Shown one piece after another: positions 12,937-24,669 of a DNA stretch of 64,000 nt. The stretch is from Loxodes magnus. Taxonomy: Eukaryota; Ciliophora; Karyorelictea; Loxodida; Loxodidae. The position numbers were made by a program, and so were the translations under genes. The notes beneath the pieces are model-generated. The model was not told the DNA's origin. It made no database searches and saw only the letters and a program-made list of their open reading frames with translations. Each line of letters begins with the position of its first letter. The stretch's first letter is position 1. The stretch spans positions 248,001 to 312,000 of the forward strand of contig CAMPDV010000016.1 in assembly GCA_946699065.1 (NCBI GenBank), written 5' to 3'.

Positions 12937-13803
12937 ATGCTAAATACCTTGGCTTATACAAAGGGAGAGTTTATTTTAAAGGCATTTAAATTAATTAAGT
13001 TGATTAGGAATTATCAAAATAAGAAAGTAATTAAATGTAAAGGTAAGAGAATGTCTTCAACCTTAACTATCAAATCTTTTTTAAGCTAAAAATATAATAA
13101 GAATATTTGTAATTATTTCTGTTCATATTTTCAAACTATCTCAGAAGTTAGGTTATAGTAAGAAATAAAATAAGCTTCGCTATACTCACTAATATATCGG
13201 TTTAATCTACACATAAATATATGGGTTATATTTAGCTACCATATACTGGAAGCAGTTATTATGAATGATAAGGTTGTAAAATCTAAAAATTATTTCTTGG
13301 TTTAAAGTAACTATCATAGCATGTTCTTTCATAACTACATCCAGTCACTTTATTACCTTTCTTATTTTCTACACATTTTTTCATATAATTACTAGAAATA
13401 AGAATTAGCATATAACTCAGAGAACCAAATCTAAATAGCTCTTTTAGTAAAGTTCCTTTGAGAATTTATTTTAGATAAGTATTAAAATTGATACTGCTTG
13501 ATAAAGTTTCTTTATACAGATCTAACTAATAAAGAAAATGTGTATTTTTAGACTTTAGGTATATATATTCTAACTAATATTATTCATTAAAACAGAATAT
13601 TTTATTTAGAAACTAAAAGCTATATCTTAGTAGTACTTGATCTTAATTATATGACTTGTATCACTTTAAATATAAATTAGCTAATTAACTAGAAAGGTAG
13701 TTAATTTTAAATTATAGCTAAGTAGGATATTTTAACTAGCTTTTCTATAGAGGAGAAATTTAGAAATAATAAGAGCAAATTAAAGGAAGAGTATAATATA
13801 TGA
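12937..13803 (+). CDS. Doubtful open frame
   Basis: From ATG 12937 the frame runs 288 codons to TGA 13801-13803 with only two TGA inside, longer than expected by chance in this base composition. Yet the product is dominated by F, Y, I, L, N and K, as any AT-rich spacer would be, and no motif is recognisable. Listed only so that it can be tested with transcripts. Confidence 0.2.
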
Positions 13804-16593
13804 GATACCAGACTTTCATAGATATGACTTACATCTAATTGTTAAAGTAACTTATGAGAATAATCAGAAAATTAGATATTATTGCATATACTTACATAAT
13901 GAAAATGATTGTTCTCTAATTTATATTTCGCTAATGGAATTTAGAATTGAAAACTTTAGTATTTCTAACTTAACTAATAATTCTTCTTTGCAGGTGAATT
14001 GGAATCAATAATAAACTTTCACATAAAATTTACTTTCTTTGAATAGATTGAAAAACTAATTTATTTTGCAGTGATAGATCTTTAAGCAAAGCTAGAAAAA
14101 ATGAAGAAAAATGCTTCTAAATGCAAAAATTTATTTTTCAATTTACTATATTTGTATTGCTAACTTAATTAGAATGGAGATATTTAAAGAAGATTTTACT
14201 GTTTGCTATAGTTCTTAATATTTCTCTTCCTTCTCTTATATTTACTTCAATTCCATCATTATTTGCGTAATTATAATTTCTTTAGCACATTAACTACTTT
14301 ACCTCCTTATTATCTGTATTTTCTACTTAGTTGCCAAAAAAAGTACTCCTCTACTTATTTCTTGAAAATATAATTATAAAACTATTTTATTTTATAATTA
14401 CTTCCTAATTTCAAATATTAATCCTATCCTTATACAAAGTTAAATACAGAATCCTCTTTTTAATCTTTAATGGTCCAATAACATTTTAAATAAAGATTAT
14501 GCAAATTTATTTTATTTAGAATCCCCTTTTTCCAAATCTTATATCCAGAATTACATTACTTCTATCTAGCTAATTTATTACTTTTATCTTTAAATATTTT
14601 TATTCATCCTAATCTCTAAGCACTACCCTACTAAAAATTAAATATACTCTTTTATATTAAAAAGTTTCTTTAAGTTAATTAGTGTATATTTAAACTATTT
14701 TTCGTCTTTAAAAAGTTCCTTTTAATCTTTTGCAAAATACTTGTTCTCCTTTTATACTACTTTAATAACGATTAGATTATTGTGTGCTAATTTTCTTTTA
14801 TAATGATTATAAAATAAGGATAGGTTTTAGTTTAATTTCAAATCTATAACAATTATAATTTTATGGAAAATTAAGCTGCGGCACATACATTTTGGGCGTA
14901 ATTTTATCTTAACTTCTAGTCTTCTTTATTAATAATACTTATTCTGACAGATAGCTGTGTTCTATGACTAATTAACTTATTTCCCTTTTAGTTTTGTAAT
15001 AGTTTTAAAATTAGTTTTGCTAATTGCTTTTAATCTGGGTATATCTCAAGCTATAGATTCTATACTACTTTTTTAAACTGCTCAGACAAAATATCTATTC
15101 AATCTATGTCTATTAATTGTCTTTATTAGCAAATTTTCTTTACTTGCCAAGTCTTTTGCAAGAGATTGGCAATATTTTATATTGAAATAAGTAAAGGAAT
15201 AGTATATAATCTGATGAAACAGCTTAATTTCATTTAAAATACCCTTTATCTATAAAATTATCACTAGTTTATAATGGGATACCCTGATACTAGTATAATC
15301 AAGCTTTAGCTATTTATTTTTAAGCCTTAATGCATAATGGGTTTTAAACTAAATAACATTGCATTGTCTTTTCTGTTTACATAATCTCTTTAATGAGATT
15401 TCTAACTAGGAAGCTTCATTTTACAGAAAAAAGTCTTATCATTTCAAAATTAACTTGAGATAAATTTTAATTGTTTGATAGGCAAAAATGTACAGTCATT
15501 TTATTTTAGCGAAAGCTTTAGAATACCTTTCCATTTTAATACCTAATATTTGACATCCAAAACTTTGAAATGAGTGAATAAAATAAATAATCTAAAAAGA
15601 AATATAAAACTATTAATTGTGCTAACTTGTTTGATTAACCATGATTAAATTAAAGGAAAATATAGTTCTATTCTAACCCTGAATATTCAGTTTTCTTATT
15701 ACATTTTACTATTCTAATTTTCTTCCACTTTATAATTTATCAAAATCATAATTTTGTTTAGATAAACTATAATACAAGCTATTTTTTATAGTTTTTTTAT
15801 TAGCTTCGTCCTTTAAAAAATCCATAAATGAAAAGGTTTATTTTATAGAAGAAAATTGTGTTAAGGAATGTAATTATATGACCATTATGGAAACAAATAG
15901 AATATAAAAGAGTAAAATGATACAATATGCATAATTCTAAAAGAGCAAGAGAAATTTAATAAACAATTAAAACCGTGAGGATCTTATTAAAAGAGAATCA
16001 CGTTAAAACATTATTACTATATCAATTTCCTACATCTATACAATCCTTTTTAGGAAATTTCTCTGATATTATCGATGTGTATTTTATTAATAAGATTATT
16101 TATACTATTGATTTATCTCTTGATAATTTATGCTTAGATATATAAATATTTGTCTCCTACTGTATTCTAAAATTTTATTTATCTCACTCAATAACTAAAA
16201 ATTCATTATATCAAGAACTTTAAATAATAAACCTGCTCTAAATTTAATTTTTACTTTCCTACTATACATAAAATATTTTTTATTTAAAATTATACTAATT
16301 ATCATATACTACTATGAATAAATAACCATTCTTGTTTATAATCCTTTATACTAAGTTTAAAAACTTCAGATTATCCATTTTAACACTTTCTAGTGGATTG
16401 TATAATTTTTTACTTATCTAATTTAATCTATTAAAGGATGATATTAGAGATAGTCATGCCTTAAAAAGTTTATAAGACTCTTTTAAAAGCTGATTATTAG
16501 TAACTAAATTGAAATATTAATATTGAAGAGTTGGTTGATTGTTATACTTAATTAGATATAAAGAGTTCAAATTATATAGTGATAAATCTCTCA
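13804..16593. other. AT-rich spacer, no gene seen
   Basis: About 2.8 kb of AT-rich, locally pyrimidine-rich sequence downstream (in gene sense) of the microexon gene. No protein-like frame or RNA gene seen. Confidence 0.4.
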
Positions 16594-19500
16594 TCAAATT
16601 CGCTACCAATCATTTTATTTTCTTACTTCTAGCCTATAATATTTATCGTCTCACAGTCTAGCATATTCAATTAATACTCTCTAAAGACTATAATCAAATT
16701 ACGTCTATGTTTGTATTATTTAACTTACTTTGATTGACTTATATTACCAGCTGCAAACATAAAGGGCAATTACCTATGATATTAATCAATATTACCTGTT
16801 TAATGTCTTAATGATTTACATACTAAAAGAGATTTAAAATTTACAACCTATAGTTACATTAACTTTACCACCTATTATTAAGACTATTTAGCACCTTTTT
16901 ACTAATTTTCTAACTTACCAACTAATAATAAATTTCTTTACTGGCCTCTAAGTAATATAGTTGTCTTATTACCCACTAAACTTATCAAATACAACCTTCA
17001 AATAAACTGATAATTACCTTAAGCAAATTATTTTATACAATCTAATTGTTTTGATAAATTACCTAAGCTACAATCTAATATAAAAAAGATTTAACCTAGT
17101 ATAATTATAGTTCATAACCAGCTTGATTTTATAGATTATATACTTCCTATAAATAAAAAAAGATACATATTTCATGTTATTACCGATTGCAATCTATAAG
17201 TATTTACTTTATTACCCACTTTAAAATTTATAAATTACAATCTATTATAAATAAGCTATTACGAGCTAAAATTTAAGTTTCCATTACCTATTTAAAAATT
17301 ATTTTTTACTTTCTATGCATATTAAATTGAAGATACCTTTTATTATATCAAATTACTTTCTTCTTATAAAAATTGATACTCTCTTTAGAATTAAAAATGT
17401 ATACCTGATTACTTTAATGACTACAGACTTGAAAACTAAGCTTTCTTACCTTTAGGTATATCAGATTATTACACCCTTTAATATATTATAGTGATTTACA
17501 TACTGTAAATTAGATTATAATCTTACTACCTGTGGTTTTATAAATTTACAACCTTTAGATAGATTAACTTTACAATCTTCATTTTACTTTATTTCTTACT
17601 TTCTATAATAATAAAGTCTCACCTTATATATTTTAACTATTACAACCTATATAGTTGATATCTACCTGCATAACTATTTACATTCTTAAGCATAGCTACT
17701 AGATTACAAACTTTCAATAATTAATAAAATTTACTTTCTATAATCATTAACTAATTTACTTTCTATAATCATTAACTAATTTACTTTCTAATGATAACCC
17801 AGTTTTACCTTCTAGATATATAATCGACTTACTAACTAAAAGTAGAAGCTTATACCTATAAAATATTATGGTATACGGTCTATTTAAATGTGACATTTTA
17901 CATCCTTTAGATTACCAGACTTAGCAACTATAAATAATATCATAGCTTTACCTATATGTAGTTTAGTATACCACCTTTATTTCTTAAATAACTAACATCC
18001 TTTAATTTTAAATCTTTACCAACTATGGATAATGAATTATTACCTGTAATTCTCTAAAACCTTACTAACTTTAATTACTATCTTACCCACTTAAAATAAG
18101 TAAAGCATACAGACTTAAGAAAATAAACTAGACTTACTAGCTAAGGAATTTATTTTTTACAGACTTAGGATTAAAACACTTACTTACTACAATAAAGTTA
18201 CTTACAAACTAGAGTATTTATAATCCTTCTTACCTATTTGGTATATCATATAATACGAACTATACACTTTTATTACTTACACACTTTATATTATTAAATA
18301 TACACACTACATTACTATTTCTTACAATCTAAATATAACTATCTATTTACCTATTGATAAATCATGTTCACAAGCTATATAATAAAGATAGCTACGCCCT
18401 ACATAGTAATTAAAACTTACAAACTTAAAGTAAGACATTTACAATCTAAGGTTTATCTAATTAGATACCTATTCATAAATCATAAGTACATACTATAAAT
18501 ACTTTATTACTTACGCACTAAAAGCATCATTAACTCACCAACTGTATATTAGTTACTTACAAACTAAGAATTGTTATTTGTTTACCTATTTTTATTTCAT
18601 AAAATACCAGCTAAAGATTCTAAGGGATTACATACTAAAAATTAAATTTTACTTGCTATGGTTAATATTTTACCAGCTATGATTAACAGCAAATTACATA
18701 CTATATCATTATCTTACTCCCTTTTATATGACTTCTTACACGCTTTTATCATATAGAAGTATTTACGCACTGAAGGTATTTCTTACTTTCTATGTAATAA
18801 TGATAAATTACAATCTTTTAAACTAGAAAGGCATACACACTTTATAATTTCATAATGTTACTTGCTAATTATATTAAATAACTTACTCACTTTATTAATA
18901 AGCTACTCTATCCTAAAATTTAGTATTTACCAGCTTTTATTTATTTAGTTACCTAATACTATAAAGAATAGCCTATTTTACGAACTATATTCTAAATCTT
19001 AACCTGCAAGATATTTGATTATATACATACTATGATAATTAACTTACTTCCTTAAATATTTTAGTGCTTACCAACTTGAAAGTATTAATATTCTTACATA
19101 CTGTATTATTTATCATACTCACTATAAGCATGTTAATACTTACTAACTAGCATATAGCTTTGCTTACTTACTGGAATAAATTAACTTACTTCATCCTATA
19201 ACATAATTCACTTACCCTCTATAGAATGTTTATTTAATACATCCTAAGAAATTTAATTTTCCATACCAACTATATTTTTACTTTAAGCTTACCTGTTATT
19301 GCTTTAACTTAATTACATCCTGCAAATTTATAAATGATATCTACCCACTACAATTAATCAACTTACTAACTTGTATAAAGTTTATTTACACACTTTAGTT
19401 AGAAGTAGCTTACTTACTAAAACAAATTAACTAATTACTTGTATAGACTTATTTTATGAACTTACAACCTAAAGCATATCAAAATATTACAACCTTTATA

Positions 19501-20654
19501 ACAAGCTAATTACAGACTAGAGATAAACTTTATTACTTTCTAAGGCTTCATGATTATTACCCCTAAATAATAAAATATTTACATTCTATGAAATTAATGC
19601 TATTTACTGCTTTCTTATTAACTTTTCAATTCCCTTTAAAATTAACTTCCTTACTATCTACATTATTTATATTAGTTTACGCTGCTTCTTAATCAAACCG
19701 CTAATTTATAGATTCTCTAAACTCTTCCTTTTATTCTAATTTATTTTTCAAATTCAGGTTTTCTTCCTCGCTAGTAGTAAGCTAATTGTTAGTTTAAATG
19801 TCTATTTATATAAAGTTTTAGATTATAGGGGCTTCTTAAGCTTTATTTTATAGTAGACAATTTTCTAGCATTTATTATATTTAAACTAAAGGAATTCTTT
19901 CATAAGGATTTTGTTTCCAACATTCTTAAATTATCTGAGCATATGATAAAGGACAATCTGGTGGAATTTTTTCTCTTTCTCCTTCAATGATTCTTTATTT
20001 TAAGTTAGCATCTAAAGTATCTTCAAAAGGAGTTTTCCTTGATGCTATTTCTCAAAATGTTATGCCAATCGAGTAAGCATCTGTCTTCTAAGTATAAACT
20101 GGATTTTGCTGCATTGTTTCAGGAGCTTTTCAGCAGATGTTTTAAATTTTTTGTTCTATTTGTGAAGAATTTTTTAGCTCTTTTCCTAACCAAAAGTCAG
20201 TTACTTTAGCTCTATAATTTTAATCTAGCAAAATACTTTTGCTCTTTAGACTTTGATGAATAGTTTAATTTTGATGTAAGCATTAGACTCCTTTCACTAT
20301 ATCTAGACTTATTTAAAAGCGAATATCCCAGGAAATTTATTCTTCAGAATGTAGAAATTAAAACAAAGTTTAGTTTATCGTTTCGGTAACTACATTCAAA
20401 GGAGAAATGCAATAGCCATAAGCTTTGATTACATATGGACTGTTTATCACAAGCATTCTATCTACCTATTAAATGAAATAAGTTTAATCAAAGTCCTTGC
20501 TATTATTAAGATTCAACTCCCATATAGAAACTAATAGATCTCTATTACGTAGTTTTCCTACATAAACTTTCCAAAAATCTTATCTAAAGATTTCAGACTC
20601 TTTAGTTAGCTCATCTAACTAGAAGATAGCCATTTTGTTTTAAGCAGGCTGCAT
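16594..20654 (-). CDS. TKL-like pseudokinase with a C-terminal tail encoded by ~120 microexons
   Basis: Exon 1 (20654 down to 19681) encodes ~324 residues of a kinase fold related to TKL/MAP3K kinases: ITFWEIASRKTPFED and ECWKQNPYERIP are the C-lobe landmarks, with two Trp as TGA. Catalytic residues are missing: VSIWELN replaces the VAIK lysine, IHQSLKSKS replaces HRD, and DFWLGKE replaces DFG, so a scaffold or sensor role is likelier than catalysis. Exon 1 ends inside a Glu/Lys/Gln coiled-coil at GC|GTAAAC. From 19680 the strand is a chain of introns of ~15-25 nt with exons of mostly 3 nt (see the separate entry). Taking exons of 3, 2, 3 and 2 nt first puts the chain into one-codon-per-exon phase; it then spells ~115 residues including QYLFLCYIFGLICCFFQ and ends TELLERI plus TGA 16594-16596. 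Start: ATG 20652-20654, or in-frame ATG 20631-20633. The splicing is inferred, not observed. Confidence 0.7.
16603..19680 (-). other. Microexon array: chain of tiny introns separated by 3-nt exons
   Basis: On the minus strand the motif AG-NNN-GTAA (also GTAT, GTAG, GTGA) recurs about every 24 nt for 3 kb; on the plus strand it appears as TTAC-NNN-CT. I counted about 95 units with exactly 3 nt between acceptor AG and donor GT, a few with 6, 9 or 12, about twenty with 0, and rare 2- or 7-nt cases at the two ends. Segments between them are nearly all 15-25 nt, begin GTAA/GTAT and end TAG, AAG or CAG, exactly like proven introns nearby (19 nt at 27677-27695, 25 nt at 26253-26277, 16 nt at 50049-50064). 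Interiors are unrelated in sequence apart from one local triplication. The triplets are richer in G and C than the introns. A few spots tile poorly: 17110-17200 and 17895-17945, and a 41- or 45-nt gap at 19610-19654. Confidence 0.8.
17731..17790. repeat. 25-bp tandem repeat inside the microexon array
   Basis: The unit starts at 17731, 17756 and 17781 (third copy partial) with no mismatches. In gene sense each unit is one 3-nt exon (AAA) plus one complete 22-nt intron, so the duplication has copied whole exon-intron units. It lengthens a run of Lys codons in the predicted peptide. Confidence 0.9.
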
Positions 20655-21880
20655 TTTATAAATTTAGAGATAAAATGAGAAAATTAAGTACTAAATAACT
20701 TCGTGTTTAATTTATTTTTACTTAGAGTATCAAAGCTAAAACAAATTAGCTTAATTAAAAAATACCCTTAAATATAACTTGCAAGGTTATTTGCCAATGA
20801 TTATTTAATTATGTCTCAAAATTGAAAATACTGAAACTCTTATAGTTTATTATTGATATTATTACTATTATTACTCCTTTTATTATTAACCTTTATATTA
20901 TATAACTATATACTTAGCTTATACTGTTCCTAGAGCTATGATTATAGATAACATGTGTTAATTAGAATTTTGTTTCTTAAAGCAGACATATGATTAAAAT
21001 GATTTAGATGAATAATAAATTAGCCTAAAAGATAATAAAGTAAAGTTGGTAACTAAAGCAGATGCTTATAAATAAAAGAAGTAATTGATGTATAACTCTT
21101 ACTGTTTAAAGAGTAACTTAGAAGAGCTAATTTATTATCTAAGCATTAATAAAATGCTTAACAAATGCTTCTCTATTTAAAATGCATTTGATGTAGAATG
21201 CAAGCTATTTAATTATATGATATAGAAAATGTTCTAATTATTAGTTTCTTGCTAAATGTATAGCAATAGAAAGGAATTAATAGCAGTAGGTATGATAATA
21301 TGTGATTAAAGAAGGAGATAGATAATCTAATAATTAGTATTTTAATTAAACAAACATGCTTCATTTTTTAAATAGCTATATTTTCAATATCTTCTATCAA
21401 CTAAACTAATTTATTAATTTCCCATTAACGCTAATAGCACTTCATTAATAGGGATATGTAAAGAAAAATTAACTATTTAAAAGAAATAAAATTTAGCTTT
21501 ATTGTATAATAGCTATATTCAAATATTTATCTTAAAGCTTATAATAGGAATAAAGATTTGCAGTGGTATATTAGTAGCTTAGATCTTTATAATTAATAAT
21601 CTCGACTGTAAGAACAATAATTTAATTATGTATCATATTATTAAATATAGTAACGAAAAAAGGATAAAGGGAAATAAGAAAACTAGGTATAAAATAATTA
21701 TTAACTTGCTGGAAGAATTTATATTGATCCACTCTTATAATTTAGAACTTCAATAGTTTTAAATAAACTTAAACCAATATTAGTTTATTAATCAACTCTT
21801 ACAGAGGCTTATAGCAGCCTAATCTAAGTTAATTAGTTTAGGTATTATAATATAACAACTTCATTTGTAATGTTTTCATT
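20655..21880. other. AT-rich spacer, no gene seen
   Basis: Between two minus-strand genes; it should contain the promoter of the pseudokinase gene and the 3' UTR of the Rdx-like gene. No motif recognised. Confidence 0.4.
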
Positions 21881-23378
21881 TCATTTATATAATTTTCTCT
21901 AAAAGGAGGTTAAAGAGTTTTCAAGGTATAAAATACTATTAAGAATTTTATATGAAATAGAATGCTTGGTTTTATCTATTTTCCATATATAGAGGAGATC
22001 AAACCAAAATTAATTTATTCTTCTACATTATAATAAACAATTAATATCTTATTGATTGTCTTTTTTATTGCTACATTTTTTTTGCTGAAAATGCGCTGTT
22101 ATTTTAATGCATTCCCAAGGAACTTCATTCTTAGCAACGTATAGAAATAAGCTATATACTGCAGCTGTCATCACAGTTGCAAATTTTAACTGAAATTTTC
22201 CTTTTTCTCCTGATGGAATCAATACTTTCTTCTCTTTAATTGCCATCAGTTTAGAGTTGCTTGATATTAATATAAATTCACAGTCTTCTGGAGTTTTATT
22301 CGTATAACTTATTTTCTATGTATAAAAAAATACCTTATTGCTTGTTTTTCCTAAGGATAAAAATATATCATAGCTTTTAGTTACTTACATTTAAGAAAAT
22401 TATTTGAGCAAATAGTCTTGAACTAATATTTGCTGCTTTTCATTCTCATTAAGCGTTTACATTACCAAAGTAGGCTTGCTATTTTTAGCATTCCATTAAG
22501 TTTGCTAAATTTATTATTGCTACTTCAGTTCAAATAAAGGAGCAGGTGCTTCTTTTTAAATCAGTTCATATTGTGTCTGTTAATTCTTAATGTTAAGTGT
22601 ATTACTCACATTTTTATCTTTCTTAAAATCCTTTTCTTCACTGATTTTTTCAATGCAGTCTTAGATTTTTAACTACTATAGAATCTTTTTTTTTCTCTTT
22701 TACTGAACAGTTTGAGCTCTATTTAGTGTATCAATGTTTCAGTTAATAGCTTTAGCTTCTTCAATATTTGAAGTGATTGGTATTTTGAGCAAGTTATTTT
22801 AGGAGCCATTCTTCTTCAATAAGTCCTCAGGCGATTCCCACTACTTTTTATAGTATTACCTTTCAACATTATCCTTTAACTTGTCACAAAACGAATTATT
22901 AATTTTACCCTTCATATTTATCTTTTTTATTGGTCTTTTGAAGGAAGAATAAGCGTCAAAACTTTAATCTAACTTCTTAGCTTGAATGCTTAAATCTTAA
23001 GGAACGAAAGTTCTCTTGTTATTGTACAAATCATCTATACGTTCTGCTATCTATTGGCAATTAGGCCATAGCCCTGTCTTTAGTTTAGAAAAAACAACTT
23101 TACCTCTAAAATACACTTCAAAGGCACCCATTCTAGGAAACTTAATTTTACCCTCTTGATTTTCAAACTCTTTACTAAAAATATTTTTGAATAAAGGAGG
23201 AACTTCATTTTAAACAACTTGGACTTGGTTCTGAGTATACTGAGAGATAAGTTTGAAGCATTAATTAAAATGATGAAGGTATTTTTGCTCAATATGGTTG
23301 GTACATCATTTATGATAATTGCAATTTTCACTGATTATTATTAAAAAAATACCAGTGCTCTATATAAACGCTTTCCAT
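21881..23378 (-). CDS. Rdx-like (SelW/SelT-fold) protein with Ig-like C-terminal domain
   Basis: ATG 23378, a 22-nt intron (23331-23352, GTAT...CAG), TGA 21881-21883; 491 residues. After splicing, the N-terminus reads EHCENCNYHKWCTNH, giving a CxxC redox-type motif, and residues ~70-110 read PRMGAFEVYFRGKVVFSKL then TGLWPN, the signature of the Rdx/selenoprotein-W-like thioredoxin fold. The middle (~125-330) is Lys/Gln-rich. Residues ~345-430 (ISYTNKTPEDCEFILISSNS, then PSGEKGKFQLKF) resemble the Ig-like repeats of ciliary proteins such as nephrocystin-4; that likeness is from memory and moderate. The last ~55 residues look like spacer, so an unseen intron or an earlier end is possible. The Trp in HKWCT is TGA. 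A ciliary role is inference. Confidence 0.7.
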
Positions 23379-24669
23379 TTTTATCTATACTTTATTTAAT
23401 TCTTCACTCTTTAGTCTTAATTAAAGGACATTTAATAGGCATTTACTATGCTATTTTAGCTTATCATATGTGTTTATTTTATGCTTATGTACTAAGCCTT
23501 TTGTGCTAGAAATGAGTGAGATTAGTTAATCTTAAGGAAATGTTTTTAACTTGGATGAAGCTAATTGATAATCAAACATTTTCTTGAGATGGAATAAGAA
23601 ATAATAGGGATATCAATCTACAAGCATCACTTAGATAATGCCTAGTAGCAATAATAGCAATTAAGTTCATTATATAATAAGGAATTTGAAAATACTAAAT
23701 AATCTAAGGTAAACTATTAACTATTAATATAGTCCTATAATATTTCAAATGTTAGCTTATGTTAAATAGCTACTTTTAATTATAGTCAATAGACTTTTAA
23801 GCTAATTATTACTAGTTAAGAAAGATGGCTTTATAAGCCAGCTGTCAGTTTATAATATAGTAAAACTTAGAAATCCTTTATTTACTATATTACCAGTTAG
23901 TTAGTGCTTTATCTTAGTCTAATAGGTAAATTATAAAGTTGCGGCATCCAGTATTTAAATGGGAATAAATAATATTCATATAAAGTAATGATTTATAACA
24001 TTACATGATTAAGAAACTGGTAGTCTTTATTTTTATTTAAATAAGATAGACTCTTAGGTTAGAAAATTAAAGCCTACTTTCAGTTAATTGATTTACTATT
24101 TATAATGCTTATAAAGATTAATAGAGGAAATACCTTCATATAGACTTTTATTGTTCTTATTTGGATGATTGAATAACTGAGTTGCTTCTGAATTTTTATA
24201 AATCAATACAATTTTTCTTCTTTACTTCTCAGATTTTTGTTGATTGACTTTTTAGCTAAATGATTTATAAAAAGACTGCTTTATCTTGTCTGCCATCAAG
24301 TTTCACAAATCTATATTATAGACACTTTTTGCTCCTAACCAAATAAAAGAATCCATAATTATTACTAGTCCAGCTTCTCAATACATTCTTGATACTTCAG
24401 TACAATACCTCTAAAGCATCTAGCTTAATGATATAAAAGTATTGGCAAAGTGATTAGTAAATCTAACAATTAGCAAGGAAACAATAATTAGCTTTAAGAA
24501 GTCCAATATTAGTAGCAAAAGCAAGTAAGAGAATAAGCTATATAAATGCATAATATTAGTATACTAAAGATAAACTAGATTGAGTAATAAAGCTAATTAA
24601 GCTAAGTATATAAAGTAAAGAATTTAGCTTATCTCTTTTAAATTCAATTCTTAGGATTTTAATTTAGAA
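23379..24669. other. Divergent spacer, no gene seen
   Basis: AT-rich DNA between diverging genes (Rdx-like on minus, LC8-like on plus), so it should contain both promoters; no element can be pointed to. Confidence 0.4.

Noticed and set aside
16603..19680. Reading the 3-kb TTAC-NNN-CT pattern as a CRISPR array, satellite, telomere-like repeat or protein-binding-site cluster
   Set aside because: Only 4-6 border bases recur, the interiors differ, spacing is 17-28 nt rather than fixed, and the borders coincide with the proven splice sites of this genome on one strand only, in line with the upstream gene.
16603..19680. Micronuclear DNA with many eliminated segments between 3-bp retained pieces
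   Set aside because: The borders carry spliceosomal GT...AG consensus and direction, and lack the short direct repeats that flank eliminated segments in other ciliates. Not fully excluded without somatic sequence.
16603..19680. Assigning the microexon-encoded peptide to a peroxin because of an RPLVVY segment near its end
   Set aside because: One short motif is not enough; the rest of the peptide did not line up with any family I can recall.
22049..22246. Separate small gene starting MAIKEKK
   Set aside because: It is the in-frame C-terminal part of the Rdx/Ig-like gene once TAA/TAG are read as Gln.
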